64,000 bases of DNA from NCBI GenBank assembly GCA_017860295.1, contig JAFNAS010000012.1, forward strand, positions 62,001-126,000. The letters run 5' to 3'. The translations under genes and the position numbers were made by a program. Below, piece by piece: positions 51,544 through 59,564 of the stretch. Under the pieces are notes generated by a model that saw nothing but the letters and a program-made list of their open reading frames with translations, was not told the DNA's origin and ran no database searches. The stretch comes from Bacteroidota bacterium. Its GTDB lineage: Bacteria; Bacteroidota; Bacteroidia; Bacteroidales; Paludibacteraceae. The first letter of the stretch is position 1. Each line of letters opens with the position of its first letter.

Positions 51544-52410
51544 TTATGCGATCAGATATTCGATCCAAAGCAAAAAGGCAAATAACAAATTGGCTTGTCC
51601 GGTGCGGATTAATAGTTGGTTGTACCCTTTCCCTTTGGTTCGTCTCAACCGAATGAACAGTCCGACACCCATAGCTACTACGGCATAGCAAAGTCCGGAT
51701 GAACCGGCCAGATACAGACAGGGAATGATCAGAATGAAAAGCGAAAGGTATTCCCATTCGCCGAATTTTTTGCCGAGGCGTACTACCATGCTACGTTTGC
51801 CTGCTTTTTTATCCGAGTCGATATCGCGAATGTTGTTGATAGTGAGAATGCCCATAGATATAAGACCGTTGACCATTCCGAACCAGAATGCCTTTTCGGA
51901 GAATTGTTCGATCTGGAGATAGGTGGTTCCTACCGTGGCTATGGGTCCGAAAAAGGCCAGTACAAACAGATCGGCAATGCCCAGATAGCTGAGCGAGTAG
52001 GGGGTGGCCGTGTAGAGCCATGCGCAGAGTAGCGATATGCAGCCTATCATCAAGATAGGAAGCCCTCCGGCTAGCGTTAGGTAAATGCCGCAGAGTACGG
52101 CTATCGCTACATCGATGATAATGGCTCGTTTCATGACTTGCGGCGTAACTTCGCCTTCGGCAATGGCACGTTTCGGACCGAGACGTCCGGCCTTATCCAA
52201 TCCTTTTTTAAAGTCGTAGTAATCGTTTATCAGGTTGCTGGCAATCTGGATGGATAGAGCCGCCAGTAGGGTTACTGCGGCGATGAGCCAGTCGAAAGTG
52301 AGCTCTTCGGCTGCGACGATCAGACCCACCAATACCGGAGCTGCTCCGGCACCCAGAGTGCCCGGTCGGATTATACGTATCCATTTCAATATAGAAGATT
52401 TCATGCTCAT
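51544..52410 (-). CDS. menA: 1,4-dihydroxy-2-naphthoate polyprenyltransferase
   Basis: MenA attaches the polyprenyl chain to DHNA in the inner membrane, the step before MenG in menaquinone synthesis. The 288-residue protein has about eight membrane segments and the UbiA-family motifs NLINDYYDFKKGLD near residue 70 and NNIRDIDSDKKAGKRS near 190, whose Asp residues bind the diphosphate through magnesium. The start is taken at the ATG at 52410 (MSMKSSILKW), and the downstream ATG at 52404 is equally possible. It lies 93 bases after menG on the same strand, fitting a two-step operon. Confidence 0.93.
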   Translation of the reverse strand: MSMKSSILKWIRIIRPGTLGAGAAPVLVGLIVAAEELTFDWLIAAVTLLAALSIQIASNLINDYYDFKKGLDKAGRLGPKRAIAEGEVTPQVMKRAIIIDVAIAVLCGIYLTLAGGLPILMIGCISLLCAWLYTATPYSLSYLGIADLFVLAFFGPIATVGTTYLQIEQFSEKAFWFGMVNGLISMGILTINNIRDIDSDKKAGKRSMVVRLGKKFGEWEYLSLFILIIPCLYLAGSSGLCYAVVAMGVGLFIRLRRTKGKGYNQLLIRTGQANLLFAFLLWIEYLIA

Positions 52411-52503
52411 GTCGGTTTGATTTAAGATTTCAAATTCCAAAATTCCACCGGGTGCTTTTGATGTATTCGGTGAAATAAATTTTGAAATCAGGAATTTGAA
52501 AAT
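52411..52503. repeat. Imperfect palindrome between menG and menA
   Basis: GATTTCAAATTCC...CCACCG is mirrored by CGGTG...TTTTGAAATC and GGAATTTGAAAATT, forming a long imperfect hairpin. It shares the GGA/AATTTG wording of the element in the menG leader. Confidence 0.5.
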
Positions 52504-53202
52504 TTATTTCACTCCTTTGTACACTGTAGCGATCCCGAACGTTAACGGGTGATATTCTACCGACTGAAAGCCGGTTTCGCGCATCAGAGCGGCAAATCGT
52601 TCGCCGTAAGGAAACTCTTTCACACTGTCGGGCAGATAGGTGTAGGCGGAAGCGTGTTTGGAAAACAGTTTGCCTATTTGCGGCAATACGTAGCAAAAGT
52701 ACATGTCGAACAGTTTGCACAACAGCTTGCTTTTGGGGCGCGAGAATTCGAGAATAACGGCTTCTCCTCCGGGTTTCAGCACGCGATACATTTCCGAGAG
52801 CCCTTTGTCGGGATGGAGAAAATTGCGGATGCCGAAGCCGACGGTCACCGCTTCAAAGCTTCCTTCTGCAAAACTGAGCGCTTCGCAATCTTCCTGGGCA
52901 AGTGTTACCATTTCCGAGAGTCCGAGTTTGTCCATCTTCTTCTGACCAAAGCTGAGCATTCCTTCCGAGATGTCGATGCCAAAGACCTTGGCCGGAGCTT
53001 TTTTGCGTATTAACGTTACGGCCAGATCGCCGGTGCCGGTGGCTACGTCGAGAAACGTGCTGCCTTTGGGTGCTGAGATGAGGCTTACGGCCTTATTGCG
53101 CCACAGATTGTCGATGCCGAGCGCGAGAAAATGGTTGAGAAAGTCGTATCGCCACGCAATTGCATCGAACATGTCGCCTACGCCTGATTTATCAATAGCC
53201 AT
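52504..53202 (-). CDS. menG: Demethylmenaquinone/ubiquinone C-methyltransferase
   Basis: MenG (UbiE family) methylates demethylmenaquinone to menaquinone with SAM at the membrane surface. The 232-residue protein has the UbiE signature GDMFDAIAWRYDFLNHFLALGIDNLWR, SAM motif I FLDVATGTGDLAVTL and motif II/III GFGIRNFLHPDKGLSEMYRVLKPGGEAVILEFSRP. Length and motifs are complete. It heads a leftward operon with menA and possibly the lipoprotein gene. Its leader holds a long hairpin. Confidence 0.95.
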   Translation of the reverse strand: MAIDKSGVGDMFDAIAWRYDFLNHFLALGIDNLWRNKAVSLISAPKGSTFLDVATGTGDLAVTLIRKKAPAKVFGIDISEGMLSFGQKKMDKLGLSEMVTLAQEDCEALSFAEGSFEAVTVGFGIRNFLHPDKGLSEMYRVLKPGGEAVILEFSRPKSKLLCKLFDMYFCYVLPQIGKLFSKHASAYTYLPDSVKEFPYGERFAALMRETGFQSVEYHPLTFGIATVYKGVK

Positions 53203-53225
53203 GAACTTTAATTTGAAGATTTGAG

Positions 53226-53326
53226 GATTTGAGGATTTGGAAATGATAATGAATAGGCAGTGAAACCTTCATATTTGAAATAATAAATTGAATTCTCAAA
53301 TTTCCACATTCCCAAATCCTCAAATC
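53226..53326. repeat. 15-bp inverted repeat in the menG leader
   Basis: GATTTGAGGATTTGG (53226-53240) and CCAAATCCTCAAATC (53312-53326) are perfect inverted copies. The transcription start expected from TATCTTTG (53333-53340) is at about 53327, so one arm begins with the 5' end of the menG mRNA. Confidence 0.8.
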
Positions 53327-53332
53327 TGAGGA

Positions 53333-53340
53333 CAAAGATA
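53333..53340 (-). promoter_or_regulatory. Bacteroidetes -7 element TATCTTTG (menG)
   Basis: A perfect TAnnTTTG on the minus strand, giving a leader of about 125 bases. Confidence 0.6.
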
Positions 53341-53414
53341 CGCTTTTGTCTCCGATTTTTTTGCCGCCAAAGTGCTAATTATTGCTTGAGAGCGGTCGGG
53401 CGGGAAATAATTCG

Positions 53415-53422
53415 TACCTTTG
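53415..53422 (+). promoter_or_regulatory. Bacteroidetes -7 element TACCTTTG (ychF)
   Basis: A perfect TAnnTTTG match about 150 bases before the ychF ATG. Confidence 0.6.
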
Positions 53423-53522
53423 CGTGCTAAAGCAATTTCAACGTTGAAAGTGCTCGAATTGCCCTATAGTGGCTGTCGAGGAGCTTTGAACCGAAGATTG
53501 CTGGTGCTGAATCTGGAATTCC

Positions 53523-53552
53523 GGAACATGGAATTTTGGAACATGGAATTTT
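53523..53552. repeat. 15-bp tandem duplication in the ychF leader
   Basis: GGAACATGGAATTTT occurs twice head to tail just before the ychF start. Confidence 0.8.
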
Positions 53553-53570
53553 GAATCTGAATTTACTTTT

Positions 53571-54674
53571 ATGGCATTACAATGTGGCATCGTAGGGTTG
53601 CCTAACGTGGGCAAATCCACTCTTTTCAATTGTTTGTCGAACGCGAAGGCGCAATCGGCAAATTTTCCCTTTTGTACTATAGAGCCGAATGTTGGCGTGA
53701 TTACCGTACCGGACGATCGGCTGAACAAACTGGCCGAAATAGATAAGCCGCAACGTTTGATCCCTACTACGGTGGAGATTGTGGACATTGCCGGATTGGT
53801 GAAGGGTGCCAGCAAGGGAGAGGGGCTGGGAAATAAGTTTCTGGCCAATATCCGCGAAACGGATGCCATTATTCACGTGCTGCGTTGCTTCGACGACGAA
53901 AACGTGGTGCATGTGGACGGTAGCGTGAATCCGGTGCGCGACAAAGAGATTATCGATGCCGAATTGCAACTGAAAGACCTCGAAACGGTGGAAAGCCGGC
54001 TGTCTAAGGTGCAAAAACAGGCACAAACCGGTGGCGACAAGCAGGCCAAGCGGTTGGTAGAAGTATTGCTCCGATTCAAAGAGGTGCTCGAACAGGGTCA
54101 ATCGGCTCGCGTGGTGAGCTTCGATAGTAAAGAAGACCAGCGTTTGGCTGCCGACCTCTTTTTGCTGACCGATAAGCCGGTGCTGTATGTTTGCAACGTA
54201 GACGAAGCGTCGGCCGTGAGTGGCAACAAATATGTGGAGCAGGTGCGCGAAGCGGTGAAAAACGAGGGAGCCGACATTCTGGTGGTGGCTGCTAAAATAG
54301 AATCGGAAATTGCCGAACTGGATACTTACGACGAACGCCAGCTATTTCTGGGCGAAATAGGACTCGAAGAGTCGGGCGTGGTGCGTCTGATTAAGACCGC
54401 TTATCACCTGCTCGACCTGCAAACTTACTTTACCACCGGCGCCGACGAAACCCGCGCCTGGACCTTTACCCGTGGCAGCAAGGCTCCGCAGTGTGCCGGC
54501 ATTATCCACACCGATTTCGAAAAAGGATTTATCCGTGCCGAGGTAATCAAATACGACGATTACGTGCGTCTGGGCTCCGAAGCTGCCTGCCGCGAAGCAG
54601 GTAAAATCGGCATCGAAGGCAAAGAGTATGTGGTGCAGGACGGCGATATACTCCATTTTCGCTTTAACGTATAA
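53571..54674 (+). CDS. ychF: Ribosome-binding ATPase YchF (Obg/OLA1 family)
   Basis: YchF is a ribosome- and proteasome-linked P-loop ATPase involved in stress response. The 367-residue protein has G1 GIVGLPNVGKSTLFNCLSN at the N terminus, G3 VDIAGLVKGASKGEGLGNKFL, a coiled-coil arm around residues 130-185 and a C-terminal TGS domain (LQTYFTTGADETRAWTFTRG ... HTDFEKGFIRAEVIKYDDY). All features fit. It is divergent from menG and has its own promoter and a terminator pair. Confidence 0.96.
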   Translation: MALQCGIVGLPNVGKSTLFNCLSNAKAQSANFPFCTIEPNVGVITVPDDRLNKLAEIDKPQRLIPTTVEIVDIAGLVKGASKGEGLGNKFLANIRETDAIIHVLRCFDDENVVHVDGSVNPVRDKEIIDAELQLKDLETVESRLSKVQKQAQTGGDKQAKRLVEVLLRFKEVLEQGQSARVVSFDSKEDQRLAADLFLLTDKPVLYVCNVDEASAVSGNKYVEQVREAVKNEGADILVVAAKIESEIAELDTYDERQLFLGEIGLEESGVVRLIKTAYHLLDLQTYFTTGADETRAWTFTRGSKAPQCAGIIHTDFEKGFIRAEVIKYDDYVRLGSEAACREAGKIGIEGKEYVVQDGDILHFRFNV

Positions 54675-54701
54675 TCAAAGATATTTACCGTGCTTATGGA
54701 T

Positions 54702-54771
54702 GTCCGGGTGTTCAGTCAGCTCCCGGACTAATGCCGGGGAGGTTGTTTTAGTACAACGTCCCCGGTTTTTT
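54702..54771 (+). terminator. Tandem hairpin terminator after ychF
   Basis: GTCCGGG/CCCGGAC (54702-54728) is followed by CCGGGGA...TCCCCGG with inner TTGT/ACAA (54734-54765) and a T6 run. The second is the actual terminator. Confidence 0.88.
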
Positions 54772-54796
54772 GTTGACGGGCGAATCGCGTTTCTTT

Positions 54797-55261
54797 TCAA
54801 TGATGACTTTTGACCTTGTTTTCAGGCAACATGGCCACCAGTTCTACTTCAATCACGATGCCCGGATTGTAAAGCCTCTTTACCTCCACCCAGGTGGCGG
54901 CGGGGAAATCATTTTTGTAGTATGAGTTGCGAATCTCTTTGTGTTTGATCACGGAATCGAGCGCGGTAGTATAGAGATTTTCTTTTACCACGTTGCTGAA
55001 ATCGGCGCCATATGCTTTGAGGGTCTTGCCTAACGTGTCGTATGCTTTACGGATGGCATCCGGCATATCGCCCCAACCAACCGAGCCGGAAATATAGAGG
55101 GTATTACCGGTTTTAATGGCCTGCGTATATCCTACGTTATCTTCGGCGGCTTTGTTGCTGTTGTATTTCTCTTTGTTGATTCCATTGCTTTTTTGCTGAC
55201 TGTGCCCGTTTTGCAGGCCCAATACCAGCAGACAGGCAATTAATAATGACGTCGTTTTCAT
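54797..55261 (-). CDS. Exported RidA/YjgF-family protein
   Basis: The 154-residue protein has a signal peptide (MKTTSLLIACLLVLGLQNGHSQ) followed by a RidA fold: GYTQAIKTGNTLYISGSVGWG, AYDTLGKTLKAYGADFSNVVKENLYTT, and the C-terminal PAATWVEVKRLYNPGIVIEVELVAML. RidA deaminates reactive enamines from PLP enzymes in the cytoplasm; here the signal peptide places it in the periplasm, so its job must differ. The catalytic Arg of classical RidA (near R105) aligns with KRLYNPG, where the basic residues are K/R but the standard spacing is uncertain. Confidence 0.83.
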   Translation of the reverse strand: MKTTSLLIACLLVLGLQNGHSQQKSNGINKEKYNSNKAAEDNVGYTQAIKTGNTLYISGSVGWGDMPDAIRKAYDTLGKTLKAYGADFSNVVKENLYTTALDSVIKHKEIRNSYYKNDFPAATWVEVKRLYNPGIVIEVELVAMLPENKVKSHH

Positions 55262-55329
55262 TTTGAAGTTGGTTGTGTTTTGAATAATTGAAATTGATAA
55301 TGAGGTTTTATGGATTAAGTATTCATTCT

Positions 55330-55492
55330 AACCCCTCCGCTACGCTCGTCCCCTTTAATAAAAGGGAACACCACTGTATATGCGATTTTACTCTATTGTT
55401 TGAATAAAAAAGCCTGTGTAAGTTGGCTTGTGTTGGCCGGTGGTTGGTCTCCCCTTCAGATGAAGGGGAGTACCCGGGACGGGGGAGGGGTT
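55330..55492. mobile_element. MITE-like element with AACCCCTCC/GGAGGGGTT ends
   Basis: A 163-base non-coding segment bounded by 9-bp inverted ends, each followed by further partial inverted match (CGTCCCCTTTAATAAAAGGG on the left, CTCCCCTTCAGATGAAGGGGAG on the right). No target-site duplication is evident. Its palindromic core resembles the short element at 32565-32600. Confidence 0.5.
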
Positions 55493-55538
55493 TGATCATA
55501 TACCGTATGGGCGAACTTTAGCTGTCATTTACGGCTTT

Positions 55539-56285
55539 TTACTTCTTCACTTCCTCTGTCTTGGCTTTGGCCACGCCGGCACGGTGTGCCAGGGTGTCGG
55601 CATAGTACTTGCGACCGCCGTTGATCAGAGCCAGTGTTTTGGCAAACTGCTCTGTTTTGTGGGCGTTGGCCATCGACACCAGGTAGTCGAGGGCTTCGCC
55701 GTAGTAGTCGAGCAACTCTTTCCGTGCCTTTTTGTTGTTGATGCTGTAGGCCAATGATTCGGTCGTGCTTCGGTCGCCGAAATGTGCTTTGAACGTTTCG
55801 TTCGCGCTCTTCATCCGGCTTACATATTTCCCGTTGTTGGTGGCGCTCACTTTGCTGCTGTATTCACTACTTTCGAGGGCAGCTACCAGTTTGTCCATTG
55901 CCAGTGTTTCGGCCTCGTAAGGCAGATCGGCAATGTCTTTGTACGTATTCAGTAAAATTGAGAGACTTTTGGCCGCAGCCGCTTCTTCTTCGTTGTCGGA
56001 GTCGAGCGACAGGCGGATGGCTTTGCCGAAAGTGGCAAGCGATTTGTCGCGTGTAGAGTCGTCATCTTCGAGTAGCTCCGTTCTTTCGTCTTTTTGTGTC
56101 TTCATCAATCCCTGTGTGAACGTTACGTTTTGGGTAAACAGCACGGTCAGGTAGTTTTTCAACGGAGGGTCGGTGATAAGAGCCGGATCGAGCGACCCGA
56201 TGTCTTGTTGATGACGGTTGATTAACTGTCCTACTTCGAGGAGGGTGAGGTTCGAAACCTTCAGCGATTCCAGTGTGTAATTCAT
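55539..56285 (-). CDS. DUF6261 family protein
   Basis: The protein is 248 residues from the ATG at 56285 (MNYTLESLKVSNLTLLEVGQLINRH). It is mostly helical and acidic, with an N-terminal domain to about residue 110, a linker rich in D/E, and a C-terminal helical pair (NKKARKELLDYYGEALDYLVSMAN). This matches DUF6261, a widely duplicated Bacteroidetes family of unknown function. No signal peptide is visible. The 41-bp palindrome array lies 55-240 bases upstream of its start and could fall in its 5' leader. Confidence 0.78.
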   Translation of the reverse strand: MNYTLESLKVSNLTLLEVGQLINRHQQDIGSLDPALITDPPLKNYLTVLFTQNVTFTQGLMKTQKDERTELLEDDDSTRDKSLATFGKAIRLSLDSDNEEEAAAAKSLSILLNTYKDIADLPYEAETLAMDKLVAALESSEYSSKVSATNNGKYVSRMKSANETFKAHFGDRSTTESLAYSINNKKARKELLDYYGEALDYLVSMANAHKTEQFAKTLALINGGRKYYADTLAHRAGVAKAKTEEVKK

Positions 56286-56334
56286 AAAATGAAATTTTAA
56301 GCAGTTATTATTACAATGCACTTTATTCGATTCA

Positions 56335-56540
56335 AGTCGGATTTACCCTGCCGCCCGGCGGTCGTTCGGAACTGGCGCCGGTTCTGCTTTGCCGCCCGGC
56401 GGCAAGGCAGAACCCGAGGGGATTCTGGCTGACCGCCCGGCGGTCGGGTAGCCCGGGTGTGGGTTCTGGTCTGCCGCCCGGCGGCAGGGTAAAACCCGAT
56501 CCGGTTCTGTGCTGCCGCCCGGCGGCAGCACAGACGGATC
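56335..56540. repeat. Array of five GC-rich palindromes with exact 41-bp period
   Basis: The core CCGCCCGGCGG occurs at 56351, 56392, 56433, 56474 and 56515, exactly 41 bases apart each time. Flanking bases extend most cores into longer hairpins, e.g. TTCTGCTTTGCCGCC/GGCGGCAAGGCAGAA (one G-T) at the second and TCTGTGCTGCCGCC/GGCGGCAGCACAGA (14 bp) at the fifth. The 30-base spacers share GGTTCTG but otherwise vary. The period is not a multiple of three, so the repeat is not a coding repeat, and the block is far GC-richer than its surroundings. Confidence 0.85.
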
Positions 56541-56603
56541 TTTTGCTCTGGTTATTGTCTGGTAAAAAAAACTGTTGCGACGCAAGCATCCGCGATGCAG
56601 GCA

Positions 56604-56623
56604 GGGAGACTCTCCAGTCTCCC
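56604..56623. other. Hairpin GGGAGACT/AGTCTCCC
   Basis: A perfect 8-bp stem with a 4-base loop shortly after the array. No T-run follows, so it is not a classical terminator. Confidence 0.5.
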
Positions 56624-56874
56624 TTACGCTGCTATCGAATATCTTGGTTAGTAGTGAAGAATTTGGTAAACGAACGGCGCCTCTTTTTCGTTTATTTGCG
56701 TCAATGAGTGTCCGTTTGTTTATTTATCGAGTGCAAATATAATATATTTTTCATAAATACATCAAATTGTCAGAAAAAAAAGTTTTGGTCTGTTTTGCGG
56801 CAGGGGAATCGTATTGTGAAATGGGGCAGAGAGGCTTATCCTGATTACTGTTTTTTGTTTTGAAATAGAAGCCT

Positions 56875-56882
56875 TATCTTTG
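56875..56882 (+). promoter_or_regulatory. Bacteroidetes promoter TTTG-N17-TATCTTTG
   Basis: A perfect -7 TATCTTTG with a -33-like TTTG at 56854-56857, upstream of the QueG-like gene. It rules out the GTG start at 56896 as too close to the transcription start. Confidence 0.6.
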
Positions 56883-56922
56883 TTTTGAGTTTTACGTGCG
56901 AATAGACATTTTTATTTTGTTA

Positions 56923-57621
56923 ATGGATGAAATGATGAATACAACCACTGTTAAAGAATTGGTATTGGCTGCGGGCGCCGATTTGTGTGGCATTGCGCCG
57001 GTCGACAGGTTTGCATCGGCTCCCGACGGTTTTCGACCCACGGATTTGTTTCCCGATGCCAAATCGGTCATTGTTTTTGCAAAAAAAATTCCGGCAAGTG
57101 TATTTCAGACACAATCGGATATTCCCTATTCGTTTGTAGATGAGATAGCGCTGCACGAAGTATTGCGCTTGTCGCTCGACATTGCCGTGAGGTTGGAGAC
57201 AGAACATATTGCGGCGCTACCGGTGCCGTCCGAGCCTTACGAATATTGGGACAAAGAGTCGATGACCGGCAGGGGATTGATGTCGCTGAAACATGCCGGT
57301 TATCTGGCCGGACTGGGTGTGATAGGACGCAATACTCTGTTGTGTACTCCCGAGTATGGCAACCTGATAAAACTCGGTGCATTGCTGGCCGATGTGGAGC
57401 TGGAGCCGGATCCGGTACTCGAAAACAAACTTTGTTCCGACAAATGCAACCTCTGCACAAGCGGTTGTCCGTCGGGCGCATTGACGAATGGAGCAGTGGA
57501 TCAGAAAAAGTGCCGTACGTGGTCGGAAGGAGCAACCGAGAAGGGGGCTCCGATTATTGTTTGTTACAATTGTCGGCGGGTGTGCCCCAACCGGGCAGGC
57601 TGGAAAACTGTGGCGATGTGA
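56923..57621 (+). CDS. QueG-like 4Fe-4S protein (epoxyqueuosine reductase family)
   Basis: The protein is about 232 residues from the ATG at 56923. It has a QueG-like N-terminal region (LVLAAGADLCGIAPVDRF; VIVFAKKIPASVF), the central LGVIGRNTLLCTPEYGNLIKLGALL, and a C-terminal ferredoxin part with CSDKCNLCTSGCPSGAL and CYNCRRVCP, enough Cys for the two [4Fe-4S] clusters. QueG is usually about 310-380 residues; this one lacks the C-terminal HEAT-like repeats. Such short paralogs are common in anaerobes and need not work on queuosine. No cobalamin-binding motif can be verified. Confidence 0.8.
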   Translation: MDEMMNTTTVKELVLAAGADLCGIAPVDRFASAPDGFRPTDLFPDAKSVIVFAKKIPASVFQTQSDIPYSFVDEIALHEVLRLSLDIAVRLETEHIAALPVPSEPYEYWDKESMTGRGLMSLKHAGYLAGLGVIGRNTLLCTPEYGNLIKLGALLADVELEPDPVLENKLCSDKCNLCTSGCPSGALTNGAVDQKKCRTWSEGATEKGAPIIVCYNCRRVCPNRAGWKTVAM

Positions 57622-57641
57622 TGGCTGGTTATGAGAGGTTG

Positions 57642-57662
57642 CCCCTCTCTTGCGGAGAGGGG
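57642..57662. repeat. Palindrome CCCCTCTC/GAGAGGGG
   Basis: A perfect 8-bp stem with loop TTGCG between the QueG-like and MBL genes, followed by GGTTGGGTCTGA. This wording is typical of small dispersed intergenic elements. Confidence 0.55.
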
Positions 57663-57780
57663 TTGGGTCTGACGATAAATGTACCGATGATAAATATTGG
57701 CATTTAGAATCTGACTCCGACACGAAGTCGTCGTGAGGAGAGGTCAAATTAATTATTTTATGCTATCCAATAAAATACCT

Positions 57781-58485
57781 ATGAAACTTATTTCTTTGTT
57801 CTTATTTTCGTTGTTGCCATTTGCCGTAATGGCACAGCAACATCCCGATGTGTATATCACCCCGATGGGCCCGCTGGTGATTACACCGGTAAATCACGGT
57901 TCGGTAATGTTGCGCATAAAGGGCAAAGTGATTCATGTCGATCCGTACGAAAAATCGGTCGATTATGCCACGTTGCCCAAAGCCGATCTGATTCTGATCA
58001 CCCACGAACACTCCGATCATTACGATAAAAAAGCGTTGGATAAAATAATGAAACCGGATACGCACATCATTGCCGCAGGTAGTGTGGTGGCTGCCGGATT
58101 GAAGGGCGCATCGGTGCTGAAAAACGGTGAATCGACCCAGTGGAACGATATCCGCATCGATGCGGTACCTGCTTACAACATTGAGCATAAAAGTTCCAAC
58201 GGGAAACCGTTTCACGCGAAGGGAGTGGGCAACGGATATATTCTTTCGTTTAAGAACTTCCGGGTGTATATAGCCGGCGATACCGAAAACATCCCCGAAA
58301 TGAGCAAACTGGGAAAGATTCAAGTGGCTTTCTTGCCTAAAAATTTGCCCTACACCATGACGAACGAACAGTTTGTGGCAGCAGCCAAGGTAATTCGTCC
58401 GAAGGCGCTCTATGCGTACCACTATTTTGAACTCAACCGCGATTCGCTTACGAAACAATTGCCTAAAAGCATAGAACTGAAATAA
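57781..58485 (+). CDS. Exported metallo-beta-lactamase-fold hydrolase (UlaG/UPF0173-like)
   Basis: From the ATG at 57781 the protein is 234 residues with a signal peptide (MKLISLFLFSLLPFAVMAQQ). The mature part shows the zinc motif ITHEHSDHYD (HxHxDH), FRVYIAGDTENIPEM with the bridging Asp, and YAYHYFEL with the final His. It resembles UPF0173/UlaG-like hydrolases, acting on an unknown phosphate or lactone-type substrate in the periplasm. The ORF-track start at 57733 would hide the signal peptide. It is two bases from the next gene and probably cotranscribed. Confidence 0.85.
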   Translation: MKLISLFLFSLLPFAVMAQQHPDVYITPMGPLVITPVNHGSVMLRIKGKVIHVDPYEKSVDYATLPKADLILITHEHSDHYDKKALDKIMKPDTHIIAAGSVVAAGLKGASVLKNGESTQWNDIRIDAVPAYNIEHKSSNGKPFHAKGVGNGYILSFKNFRVYIAGDTENIPEMSKLGKIQVAFLPKNLPYTMTNEQFVAAAKVIRPKALYAYHYFELNRDSLTKQLPKSIELK

Positions 58486-58487
58486 AA

Positions 58488-59564
58488 ATGACCCGATTGC
58501 AAACGCTTTTCGGAGGGTTGTCCCTCGTTCTGCTCGTGTCGTGCGGTAACGAGGCGACCCGCCATTCGTTTTGCTATTGGCAGCGCAACTTCAACATGAC
58601 CAAGGCGGAGCAATCCGTTTTGCAAACAACCGGAGCCAACCATTTATATATCCGTTATTTCGATGTTGACTGGAGCGAAGCCCATCAGGAACCGAAACCG
58701 GTAGCTACCTTGATCGCTTCGACGGCGCCTCCGTGCAATTTTACGCCGTCGGTTTTTATCACCAATAAAGTTTTTGAGCGGGCTACTCCCGTGGCAATCG
58801 ATTCGTTGGCCGCCCGGGTGGCCCGACGGGTAGAGATGGTGAACCGTCGTTTCCTCGAGTTGGCTGTCTGCGATAGTGTTGCGGGCAACAAACAGGCCAC
58901 GGCCATTGTCAGAAACTGGACCGAGATTCTGTTCGACTGCGATTGGACGGCAGCCACCCGCGATCGTTATTTCTATTTTCTTCGGAAAATGGAGCAGCTT
59001 TTTCCGAAAAAAGAACGATCGGCCACGTTGCGCTTGTGGCAGTTCAAACACCGTGATGTCAGTGGAGTTCCGCCAGTCTCCCGATGCCTGCTGATGTGTT
59101 ACAACCTGTCTGACCCTAAAAAGGCGATGACCGAAAACTCTATCGGCAGCGCGCGCGAACTGGAAAGTTACCTTACGCGAAGCGATTATCCGCATCATCT
59201 CGACATTGCGTTGCCTGTTTTCGGTTGGGGCGTGGTGTTTCTTCACGGACGATGGTTGGGGTTGCTTCCGGATGCCGATTTGTCTCGGTTTCGTAAGGAT
59301 AAATTGCATTGCAAAGAGATAGGAACCAACCTGTTTGTGCTGGTGAAAGATACCGTTATCGGGACGCATTATCTTCGCTATGGTGACGAAATCCGTATCG
59401 AACAGATCAGCGCCACAGAGCTCCAAAAGATGATAGAACTCATCAAAAAACAAGTATCTTTGCGCCACAGCTCTCGTTTAACCCTCTTTTCGCTGGATAC
59501 GCAAAATGTCAACCGATATGGAATGGAAGAAATCGGCCGTTTTTACACGCTTTTCGATCGTTAG
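58488..59564 (+). CDS. Lipoprotein of unknown function
   Basis: The 358-residue protein has a lipoprotein signal, MTRLQTLFGGLSLVLLVSCGNE (lipobox L-V-S-C), then HSFCYWQRNFNMTKAEQSVL and YIRYFDVDWSE. This opening occurs in Bacteroidetes proteins of unknown role, some resembling glycosyl-hydrolase-like TIM barrels. VFGWGVVFLHGRWLGLL near residue 245 is unusual and conserved-looking. No catalytic pair is identifiable. It overlaps the following gene by 59 bases. Confidence 0.72.
   Translation: MTRLQTLFGGLSLVLLVSCGNEATRHSFCYWQRNFNMTKAEQSVLQTTGANHLYIRYFDVDWSEAHQEPKPVATLIASTAPPCNFTPSVFITNKVFERATPVAIDSLAARVARRVEMVNRRFLELAVCDSVAGNKQATAIVRNWTEILFDCDWTAATRDRYFYFLRKMEQLFPKKERSATLRLWQFKHRDVSGVPPVSRCLLMCYNLSDPKKAMTENSIGSARELESYLTRSDYPHHLDIALPVFGWGVVFLHGRWLGLLPDADLSRFRKDKLHCKEIGTNLFVLVKDTVIGTHYLRYGDEIRIEQISATELQKMIELIKKQVSLRHSSRLTLFSLDTQNVNRYGMEEIGRFYTLFDR

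Noticed and set aside
56335-56540. CRISPR array
   Set aside because: The conserved core is only 11 bases and palindromic, the 30-base spacers share sequence with one another, and there are no cas genes.
56332-56589. Minus-strand ORF reading PPGGR-type repeats
   Set aside because: The DNA repeat has a 41-base period, which is not a multiple of three, so the peptide repetition drifts in frame and is a by-product of the palindrome array.
58644-59468. Minus-strand ORF of 274 codons
   Set aside because: Shadow of the lipoprotein gene at 58488-59564; composition is His/Arg-rich as expected for an antisense frame.
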